Shown here: in pieces, positions 1 to 5,831 of the stretch
Position numbering within the stretch: position 1 is the stretch's first letter
How the letters are laid out: each line of letters opens with the position of its first letter
DNA from: Nonomuraea sp.
Lineage (GTDB): Bacteria; Actinomycetota; Actinomycetes; Streptosporangiales; Streptosporangiaceae
Length of the DNA: 6,565 nt
Assembly (NCBI GenBank): GCA_013362835.1
Contig: JABFVJ010000239.1
Span: forward strand, 1-6,565
Direction: 5' to 3'
The notes under the pieces: generated by a model
What the model was told of the DNA's origin: nothing
What the model saw: the letters and a program-made list of their open reading frames with translations, nothing else
Databases searched by the model: none
Made by a program: the position numbers and the translations under genes

Positions 1-390
1 CCACTTGCCGTTGCCCTCGCGCACGCCGGTCGCGACCACGTCGGCCACGTCGTCGAACCTGGCGGGCGGCAGCGCCACCTCGCGCGGGCGCAGGTAGAGG
101 ATCTCGCCGTCGAGCACGCCCAGCGCGCCGAGGCTCTGCCCCAGGTCGAACGGCGGGCCGCCGAGCCGCTGGAGCGTCCATCCCGGCGCCGTCGTGGTGT
201 CGCCGCCGAGCTCGCCCATGGCCCGGAGCAGGCCGGGCAGGACGTGCGGCAGCGGGATGTCGGCGGGCAGCGCCAGGTCGGCCTTCCTGTGCGGCGCCAC
301 CACCGTGACATGGCACAACGGCGGGAGCGGCGCGGGCACCTGATGCAACGCGCCCTGCTGCGGAGGCGGGATCTCGGCCAGCGAAGTCAC
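1..390 (-). CDS. eccD: EccD, type VII secretion membrane protein (N-terminal part, runs off left edge)
   Basis: Reading the minus strand from a GTG at 390-388 gives 130 codons without a stop, continuing past the window. The visible part is a Pro-rich start (residues 1-24) and then a ubiquitin-like YukD-type domain (about 26-102). It begins CHVTVVAPHRKADLALP, has WTLQRLGGPPFDL in the middle and ends DGEILYLRPR, followed by FDDVADVVATGVRE. This order is characteristic of the cytosolic N-terminus of EccD, whose remaining part is a multi-pass (usually 11-helix) membrane domain of the T7SS channel. That membrane part lies outside the window. The next in-frame stop upstream is TAG at 420-418. A second GTG at 396-394 would add two residues. 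No Shine-Dalgarno sequence precedes either, so translation may be leaderless. The gene is divergent from eccC across 103 bp, and the shared control region fits co-regulation of the two machine components. Family assignment is firm; the exact start is not. Confidence 0.93.
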   Translation of the reverse strand, partial: MTSLAEIPPPQQGALHQVPAPLPPLCHVTVVAPHRKADLALPADIPLPHVLPGLLRAMGELGGDTTTAPGWTLQRLGGPPFDLGQSLGALGVLDGEILYLRPREVALPPARFDDVADVVATGVREGNGKW

Positions 391-396
391 AAGCAC

Positions 397-402
397 AACA
401 TA
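397..402 (-). promoter_or_regulatory. Possible -10 element for a leaderless eccD transcript
   Basis: On the minus strand the hexamer TATGTT fits the actinobacterial TANNNT pattern. Its downstream edge is 6 nt from position 390, so transcription would start at or next to the GTG start codon of eccD. That agrees with the absence of a Shine-Dalgarno sequence there. The best -35 candidate, TTGAGC at 429-424, is 21 nt away, longer than the usual 16-19, so this is only a weak call. Confidence 0.25.
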
Positions 403-410
403 GCGAGACA

Positions 411-432
411 GAGTTAACTAGGAGCTCAACTC
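411..432. repeat. Inverted repeat with nested palindromes (possible operator)
   Basis: GAGTT at 411-415 is matched by AACTC at 428-432. Inside lie two 6-bp palindromes, GTTAAC (413-418) and GAGCTC (422-427). The site sits just upstream of the possible eccD -10 element and about 60-80 bp upstream of the eccC start, where a dimeric repressor or activator could act on both genes. The arms are short, so chance is possible. No known regulator's consensus was recognised. Confidence 0.35.
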
Positions 433-452
433 CGACGTTAGGGACATCTGGT

Positions 453-481
453 AAGAAGGGTTCTTCCGAGCACCAGAAGGG
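453..481 (+). repeat. Short inverted and direct repeats ahead of eccC
   Basis: AAGAA (453-457) and TTCTT (461-465) form a perfect 5-bp inverted repeat around GGG. AGAAGGG occurs at 454-460 and again at 475-481, a spacing of 21 bp or about two helical turns. The second copy is also the only plausible Shine-Dalgarno sequence for eccC, 13 nt before the GTG. TTCTTC (461-466) could pair either with the upstream AAGAA or, using wobble pairs, with the downstream GAAGGG. The repeats are seen directly; any function is inference. Confidence 0.35.
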
Positions 482-493
482 CCTGTCACAAGG

Positions 494-3400
494 GTGAGCA
501 TCGTCGTCGTACGGCGCCCCGAGCGCCGCCCCAGCCCGAAGCCGCCGCGCGGCGAGATCCTGCTGGAGTCCCCGCCGGAGATCCCCGAGGTCCAGTCCCA
601 GGGCATGATGGCGGTGCTGACGTACCTGCCGATGGTGGCGGGCGCCGCGGCGATGGGCCTGATGTTCACCGCCGGCGGCACCAACGCCAACCCCATCATG
701 TACGTCGCCAGCGGCCTGTTCGCGTTCTCCATGGTCGGCATGACGATCGGCCAGATGGGCCGCCAGTCGGGCGAGCGCAAACACCGGCTCAACGGCGCCC
801 GCCGCGACTACTTCCGCTACCTCGCGCAGATCCGCAAGAAGGTGCGCAAGGCCGCGATCCAGCAGCGCGAGGCCCTGGAGTGGAGCGGCCCGGCCCCCGA
901 CACGCTGTGGTGGACGGCCATGGGCCCCCGCCTGTGGGAGCGCCGCCCCCGCGACGAGGACTTCAGCACCGTACGGCTCGGCACCGGCGTCCAGAAGCTG
1001 GCCATCCAGCTCATCCCGCCGGACTCCAAGCCGGTCGAGGACCTGGACGCGCTGTCGGCGGGCGCGCTGCGCAGGTTCATCCGCACGCACTCGACGGTCG
1101 AGCGGCTGCCGGTGGCGGTGGCGCTGCACTCGTTCGCCCGGATCAAGCTCGACGGCGACCCGGTCCTGGTCCGCGGCCTGGTCAGGGCCATGGTCGCGCA
1201 GATGGCCGTCTTCCACTCCCCCGACGACATGCGGATCATGGTGTGCGCGAACAAGGAGTGGATGAGCCACTGGGAGTGGGTCAAGTGGCTGCCGCACGCG
1301 CTGCACCCCGAGGAGACCGACGGCGCGGGCCAGGTCAGGCTCATGGCCGAGAACCTGAGCCAGCTCGACCGCCTGGTGGGCGCGGAGCTGAAGGAGCGGG
1401 CCCGGTTCAAGCCGGGCGCCTCGCCCGACGCGCTGCCGTACCACGTGCTCATCCTGGACGGCGGGCACGTGCCGCAGGACTCGCAGCTCGGCGCGGACGC
1501 CATCGACGGCGTGACCGTGATCGACCTGTCGAACTCGGCGGGCGTGGTCGAGGAGCGCGCCACGCTGCGGCTGCGCATCGTCGCGGCCGGGGTCCACATG
1601 GTCAAGCTCGACCACGCGGGCAGGGAGAACAGCAACCGGCTCGGCGACCCCGACACCCTCGACTACCTGCGCGCCGAAGGGCTGGCCCGCCAGCTCGCGC
1701 CGCTGCGCGCCTCCACCGCCAAGGGCGGCGACACGCAGGACGTGCTCGCCGCCAACACGACGCTGACCGAGCTGCTCGGCGTCGGCGACCCGGCCCGGCT
1801 GGACCCGGCGCTGACCTGGCGGCCACGCGCGGGCCGCAACCGGCTGCGGGTGCCGATCGGGCTCGGCGCCGACGGCCGGCTGGTCGAGCTGGACATCAAG
1901 GAGTCCGCGCAGGGCGGCATGGGCCCGCACGGCCTGGTCATCGGCGCGACCGGCTCGGGCAAGAGCGAGCTGCTGCGCACGCTGGTGCTCGGCCTCGCCG
2001 TCACGCACTCCTCGGAGATCCTCAACTTCGTCCTCGTGGACTTCAAGGGCGGCGCGACCTTCCTCGGCCTCGACGGCCTCTCGCACGTCTCCGCGGTCAT
2101 CACGAACCTGGAGGACGAGCTGCCGCTCGTCGACCGCATGCACGACGCGCTGCACGGCGAGATGGTGCGCCGCCAGGAGCTGCTGCGCGCGGCCGGCAAC
2201 TACGCCTCCCTGCGCGACTACGAGAAGGCCCGCGAGCAGGGCGCGAACCTGAGCCCGCTGCCCACGCTGTTCGTGATCCTGGACGAGTTCAGCGAGCTGC
2301 TGACGGCCAAGCCCGAGTTCATCGACCTGTTCGTGATGATCGGCCGGCTCGGCCGCTCGCTCGGCGTGCACCTGCTGCTGGCCTCGCAGCGGCTGGAGGA
2401 GGGCCGGCTGCGCGGGCTGGACACGCACCTGTCGTACCGGATCGGCCTGCGGACGTTCTCGGCGATGGAGAGCCGGGTCGTGCTGGGCGTGGCCGACGCG
2501 TACGAGCTGCCGTCCGCGCCGGGCAACGGGTACCTGAAGTTCGACACCTCGGGCATGACCCGGTTCAAGGCCGCGTACGTGTCGGGCCCCCACCAGTCCG
2601 ATCCCCGGCACGTCGCCGCCCCCGACGGCTCGGTGACGGTCAGGGAGATCGTCGAGTACGGCCCCGACTTCGTGCCCGTGCCGATGGTCGAGGAGTCGCC
2701 CGAGGAGGCGGCGGCGGCGCAGGAGGAGAGCAACAAGGCGCAGCGGAGCCTGCTCGACATCGTCGTCGGCCGCCTGGTCGGCCAGGGGCCGCCGGCCCAC
2801 CGCATCTGGCTGCCGCCGCTCGCCGAGCCGCCCACGCTGGCGCACCTGCTGCCGCCGCTGTCGGTCACGCCCGAGCTGGGGCTGTCCACGGCCGGCTGGC
2901 CGGGGCGCGGGCGGCTGCAGGCCGTGGTGGGGATCGTCGACCGGCCGTTCGAGCAGCGGCGTGACCCGTACTGGCTGGATCTGTCCGGCGCGGCCGGGCA
3001 CGTGGGCGTGGCGGGCGGGCCGCAGAGCGGCAAGAGCACGATCCTGCGGACGCTGATCACCAGCATGGCGCTCACGCACACCCCCCGCGAGGTGCAGTTC
3101 TACTGCCTCGACTTCGGCGGCGGCGCGCTCTCGACGCTGGAGGGGCTGCCGCACGTCGGCGGCGTGGCCTCCAGGCTCGACGCCGACCGGGTGCGCCGCA
3201 CGGTGGCCGAGATCGCCTCGGTGCTGCGCGACCGGGAGCGGGAGTTCACCGAGAACGGCGTCGACTCCATGGCCACCTACCGCAGGCGCGTCGCCGACGG
3301 CTCGCTCCAGGGCGACGGCTGGGGCGACATCTTCCTGGTCGTGGACGGCTGGCTGACGATCAGGCAGGACTTCGAGGCGCTCGAACCGGTCATCACCGAC

Positions 3401-4486
3401 CTCGCGGCGCGCGGCCTCGGCTACGGCATCCACGTGGTGGCGGCCACGGGCAAGTGGTCGGAGTTCCGGCCGGGCATCAGGGACCTGTTCGGCACGCGGG
3501 TGGAGCTGAAGCTCGGCGACGCGTACGAGTCCGAGATCAACAGGAAGAAGTCGCTGGCCGTGCCGGAAGGCGTGCCGGGACGCGGCCTGAACAAGGACGG
3601 CCTGCACTTCCTCGGCGCGCTGCCCAGGATCGACGGCGTGCAGGACTCCGACGACCTCGCCACCGGGCTCCAGGGCCTCGTGCACGCGATCAGGGACTCC
3701 TGGCAGGGCCCGGCCGCCAAGCGGGTCAGGCTGCTGCCGTCGGTGCTGCCGGTCGCGTCGCTGCCGGGCGTCGAGGAGACCGGCAAGGGACGGATCGCGA
3801 TCGGCGTGGACGAGGCCGCGCTCGCGCCCGTGCTGATCGACTTCGACGCCGACCCGCACTTCATCGTGGTCGGCGACACCGAGAGCGGCAAGTCGAACCT
3901 GCTCAAGGTGATCGCCGAGAACGTCGTGGCCAGGCACACGCCGCGCGAGGCCATGATGATCGTGATCGACTACCGCAGGTCGCTGCTGGACACGGCGGTC
4001 AGCGAGAACCGCATCGGCTACGCCGCCTCCAGCGCCGCCGCGCTCGAACTGGTCAACGACGCCCGCAACGCGCTGCTCAAGCGGCTGCCCCCGGCCGACC
4101 TCACGCCCGAGCAGCTGCGCGCCCGCGACTGGTGGAAGGGCTCCGACCTGTACATCGTGGTCGACGACTACGACCTGGTCGCCACGTCGAACAACCCGCT
4201 GCTGCCGCTGGTCGAGCTGCTGCCGCAGGCCCGCGACATCGGCCTGCACCTGATCATGTCGCGCGCGATGGGCGGCCTCGGCCGGGCCATGTTCGACCCG
4301 GTGATCCAGCGGATCAAGGACATGGCGAGCCCGGCCGTGGTCCTGTCGGGCAGCAAGGACGAGGGCTTCCTGTTCGGCAACGTACGCGCGCAGCCGCTGC
4401 CGCCCGGACGCGGACTCGTCGTGGACAGAAGATTCGGCTCGCGGCTCGCGCAGACGGCGTTCTGGCCGCCGGCGGAGGAGGACTGA
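494..4486 (+). CDS. eccC: EccC, three-domain FtsK/SpoIIIE ATPase of the type VII secretion system
   Basis: EccC is the motor and substrate receptor of the T7SS, anchored at the inner face of the membrane. The 1330-aa length matches fused single-chain EccC proteins, not the split EccCa/EccCb of mycobacterial ESX-1. The N-terminus has the family-typical RRP..PP.GEILLESPPEIPE block (7-32), two hydrophobic segments (about 40-60 and 66-86), then a basic stalk region. ATPase 1 has Walker A GATGSGKS (484-491) and Walker B LFVILDEF with D597-E598. ATPase 2 has Walker A GGPQSGKST (841-849) but Walker B LVVDGW (D951 followed by Gly). ATPase 3 has Walker A GDTESGKSN (1127-1135) and Walker B IVVDDYD (D1224-D1225). 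Only ATPase 1 carries the catalytic Asp-Glu pair. That agrees with studies of EccC, in which domain 1 hydrolyses ATP and domains 2/3 are degenerate, with domain 3 binding the substrate signal. GTG at 494 is the first start after an in-frame TAA at 452; the Shine-Dalgarno is weak (AGAAGG, 475-480). The stop overlaps the next start by 1 nt. Confidence 0.97.
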   Translation: MSIVVVRRPERRPSPKPPRGEILLESPPEIPEVQSQGMMAVLTYLPMVAGAAAMGLMFTAGGTNANPIMYVASGLFAFSMVGMTIGQMGRQSGERKHRLNGARRDYFRYLAQIRKKVRKAAIQQREALEWSGPAPDTLWWTAMGPRLWERRPRDEDFSTVRLGTGVQKLAIQLIPPDSKPVEDLDALSAGALRRFIRTHSTVERLPVAVALHSFARIKLDGDPVLVRGLVRAMVAQMAVFHSPDDMRIMVCANKEWMSHWEWVKWLPHALHPEETDGAGQVRLMAENLSQLDRLVGAELKERARFKPGASPDALPYHVLILDGGHVPQDSQLGADAIDGVTVIDLSNSAGVVEERATLRLRIVAAGVHMVKLDHAGRENSNRLGDPDTLDYLRAEGLARQLAPLRASTAKGGDTQDVLAANTTLTELLGVGDPARLDPALTWRPRAGRNRLRVPIGLGADGRLVELDIKESAQGGMGPHGLVIGATGSGKSELLRTLVLGLAVTHSSEILNFVLVDFKGGATFLGLDGLSHVSAVITNLEDELPLVDRMHDALHGEMVRRQELLRAAGNYASLRDYEKAREQGANLSPLPTLFVILDEFSELLTAKPEFIDLFVMIGRLGRSLGVHLLLASQRLEEGRLRGLDTHLSYRIGLRTFSAMESRVVLGVADAYELPSAPGNGYLKFDTSGMTRFKAAYVSGPHQSDPRHVAAPDGSVTVREIVEYGPDFVPVPMVEESPEEAAAAQEESNKAQRSLLDIVVGRLVGQGPPAHRIWLPPLAEPPTLAHLLPPLSVTPELGLSTAGWPGRGRLQAVVGIVDRPFEQRRDPYWLDLSGAAGHVGVAGGPQSGKSTILRTLITSMALTHTPREVQFYCLDFGGGALSTLEGLPHVGGVASRLDADRVRRTVAEIASVLRDREREFTENGVDSMATYRRRVADGSLQGDGWGDIFLVVDGWLTIRQDFEALEPVITDLAARGLGYGIHVVAATGKWSEFRPGIRDLFGTRVELKLGDAYESEINRKKSLAVPEGVPGRGLNKDGLHFLGALPRIDGVQDSDDLATGLQGLVHAIRDSWQGPAAKRVRLLPSVLPVASLPGVEETGKGRIAIGVDEAALAPVLIDFDADPHFIVVGDTESGKSNLLKVIAENVVARHTPREAMMIVIDYRRSLLDTAVSENRIGYAASSAAALELVNDARNALLKRLPPADLTPEQLRARDWWKGSDLYIVVDDYDLVATSNNPLLPLVELLPQARDIGLHLIMSRAMGGLGRAMFDPVIQRIKDMASPAVVLSGSKDEGFLFGNVRAQPLPPGRGLVVDRRFGSRLAQTAFWPPAEED
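4474..4482 (+). promoter_or_regulatory. Strong ribosome binding site for the 94-aa gene, inside the eccC 3' end
   Basis: GGAGGAGGA lies a few bases before the ATG at 4486 and also encodes the acidic C-terminal end of EccC (..EED). It is the best Shine-Dalgarno sequence in the window. Together with the TGATG stop/start overlap, it should give efficient coupled re-initiation and high expression of the small protein relative to the large ATPase. That suits a secreted substrate, which is needed in greater amounts than the motor. Confidence 0.75.
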
Positions 4487-4770
4487 TGGCGGGACTCGAC
4501 ATCCACTTCGACGCCCTGGACGACTGCCGCACCGCGGCCAAGACCGTCGCGGGCAAGTTCGGCGACCTGGCCGACGGCTATCCGGCCAAGGCCGCCGACT
4601 CCTCGATCTTCGGCAAGCTGGCCGGCTCCTCGGCGCTCGCGACCGCCGTCGACCTGGTGGAGAGCACCGCCGACCGCGAGTTCGGCAAGGCCAAGAGTCT
4701 CGTCCAGAGCGTCGAGCGGGCGCTGGACCTGGTGGAGAGCAACGTACGGAAGGCGAACTCGCCGTCATGA
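4486..4770 (+). CDS. Small helical-hairpin protein, probable T7SS substrate or partner (EspC/WXG100-like, no WXG)
   Basis: This 94-aa protein is predicted almost wholly helical: helix 1 about 8-30 (FDALDDCRTAAKTVAGKFGDL), a turn around GYPAKAADSSIFG (31-43), then helix 2 about 45-90, ending VESNVRKANSPS. The size, two-helix layout and an S-IFG-KL turn resemble the T7SS target families EspC-like (Pfam PF10824 type) and WXG100. It has no tryptophan and therefore no W-x-G, and its only tyrosine (Y32) is not in a Y-x-x-x-D/E export motif. It has no signal peptide or membrane segment. It sits between eccC and the WXG-transglycosylase gene, overlapping the first by 1 nt and the second by 4 nt (ATGA). 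This supports a role as cargo or as the heterodimer partner of the downstream protein. It has a strong Shine-Dalgarno (4474-4482). The gene is certain; the family name is a structural-pattern guess. Confidence 0.85.
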   Translation: MAGLDIHFDALDDCRTAAKTVAGKFGDLADGYPAKAADSSIFGKLAGSSALATAVDLVESTADREFGKAKSLVQSVERALDLVESNVRKANSPS

Positions 4771-5828
4771 GCGCTCCCGAAGCGATCAACGGCCTGCCCG
4801 GCGGTCCGGCGCTCGCCGCGCTGGCCGCCCAGGTGACCGGCGACCCGGGCGCGATCCGCGGCATCGCCAAGCGCTGGCGTACGGCGGCCGGCAAGGTCCT
4901 CTCGGACTCGGGGCAGCTCGGCAGCGCCGTCACCACCGTGGACCTGGCCTGGGAGGGCGCGTCGGCGGACGCGTTCGTCCGCTACATGGGCGGCTACGGC
5001 AGGGCCGGGCAGGACCTGCACGACGCGCTGGTCTCCTGCGCCGACGCGCTCGACACCGCCGCCGGCGTGCTGGAGAGCGCCCAGCGCCAGGTGGACGGCA
5101 TCTGCGACCGCCTGCTCACCCGCGTGGCGAACCACAAGGCCGCCAACCCCGACGCCGAGCAGAAGGCCCTGGACGCCGACATCGGCCGCATGGTGACCGA
5201 GGAGACCGAGAACGCCGCGAAGCCGGTCAAGGAGGCCAAGGACGCCGTCACCGACGCCACGAAGGCCATCGGCACCGCGCTGGACGAGCGGAAGACCACG
5301 TTCGCCCAGATCAAGGCGGCGGGCGAGCAGGAGTTCGTGCCGGACTCGGGGCACCGGTTCGACTGGCGGCGTACGCGGAGCTACACCTCGGCGGGGACGG
5401 GCGGGAGCCCGATCGTCGGCGGCTACGGCCCGAGCGGCCCGCCTCCCCCGGGCGGCGGGCCGGCGCCCTCGGGCAAGGTCAAGGAGTGGATCGAGCAGGC
5501 CATCGCCATCCTCAAGGAGCACGGCGTCCCTGCCGACAGGATGAACCCGAACGACATCTGGATGATCATCCAGCACGAGTCGGGCGGCAACCCGCACGCG
5601 ATCAACCTGTGGGACTCCAACGCCGCCGCCGGCCACCCGTCGAAGGGCCTCATGCAGACGATCGACCCGACCTTCAACGCCTACGCGCTGGACGGCCACC
5701 GCGACATCTACAACCCCGTGGACAACATCATCGCGGGCGTGCGCTACTCGATCGAGCGCTACGGAGGTGTGTCCGCGGTGCCGGGGGTCGTGGGCATGAA
5801 GACCGGATCCGGCTACCGCGGCTACTGA
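4767..5828 (+). CDS. WXG-domain protein with C-terminal lytic transglycosylase (SLT) domain, probable T7SS-exported cell-wall hydrolase
   Basis: The 353-aa protein is modular. Residues about 10-120 form a WXG100-type helical hairpin with the turn motif W62-E63-G64. Residues about 125-190 are a further Ala/Glu/Lys-rich helical stretch, so the export region resembles a longer LXG-like domain more than a bare 100-residue one. Residues 206-236 are a flexible Gly/Ser/Pro linker. Residues 237-353 are a soluble lytic transglycosylase (goose-lysozyme-like) domain: IIQHESGGNPHAIN with putative catalytic E271, GLMQTI (294-299), NPVDNIIAGVRY (316-327) and a final RYGG (331-334). Such domains cleave the MurNAc-GlcNAc bond of peptidoglycan. 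There is no N-terminal Sec or Tat signal, so export by the adjacent T7SS is the natural inference. The start ATG overlaps the upstream stop (ATGA). A GGAAGG at 4748-4753 is rather far (13 nt), so coupling probably matters. The only Y-x-x-x-D match, Y315-D319, lies within the enzyme fold. No immunity gene follows, which favours a housekeeping wall-remodelling role. Confidence 0.92.
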   Translation: MSAPEAINGLPGGPALAALAAQVTGDPGAIRGIAKRWRTAAGKVLSDSGQLGSAVTTVDLAWEGASADAFVRYMGGYGRAGQDLHDALVSCADALDTAAGVLESAQRQVDGICDRLLTRVANHKAANPDAEQKALDADIGRMVTEETENAAKPVKEAKDAVTDATKAIGTALDERKTTFAQIKAAGEQEFVPDSGHRFDWRRTRSYTSAGTGGSPIVGGYGPSGPPPPGGGPAPSGKVKEWIEQAIAILKEHGVPADRMNPNDIWMIIQHESGGNPHAINLWDSNAAAGHPSKGLMQTIDPTFNAYALDGHRDIYNPVDNIIAGVRYSIERYGGVSAVPGVVGMKTGSGYRGY

Positions 5829-5831
5829 ACC

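Larger units (their letters stand above)
391..493. promoter_or_regulatory. Divergent eccD/eccC control region
   Basis: This is the only substantial non-coding stretch in the window, 103 bp between the divergent starts of eccD and eccC. It is clearly more AT-rich than the flanking genes and must hold promoters for both directions. It contains a GAGTT/AACTC inverted repeat (411-415 and 428-432) enclosing the palindromes GTTAAC (413-418) and GAGCTC (422-427), an AAGAA-GGG-TTCTT inverted repeat (453-465), and a 7-bp direct repeat AGAAGGG (454-460 and 475-481). I could not assign a convincing -35/-10 pair for eccC. The role as a control region is inferred from position, composition and repeats. 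Confidence 0.7.

Noticed and set aside
880..2964. Long plus-strand open frame (694 codons) inside eccC
   Set aside because: It is the shifted frame of eccC. Its product is a low-complexity Arg/Ala/Gly/Pro string without domains, the usual shadow in GC-rich DNA.
817..3954. Several minus-strand frames antisense to eccC (817-1656, 1663-2199, 2218-3081, 3421-3954)
   Set aside because: All are Ser/Arg/Pro-rich shadow translations opposite well-supported EccC coding sequence.
3454..4770. 438-codon plus-strand frame ending in the small gene
   Set aside because: The first part is an Arg/Ala-rich shadow of eccC. Only the last 94 codons, from the ATG at 4486 with its strong Shine-Dalgarno, are a real protein.
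4578..5699. 373-codon minus-strand frame antisense to the two cargo genes
   Set aside because: The product is biased toward Arg/Val/Gly/Leu and has no recognisable motif, while the plus-strand genes have clear domains and coupled starts.
5804..5813. CCGGATCCGG palindrome near the end of the transglycosylase gene, considered as part of a terminator
   Set aside because: It lies inside the coding sequence, has no loop and no following T-tract, and is not a credible terminator.
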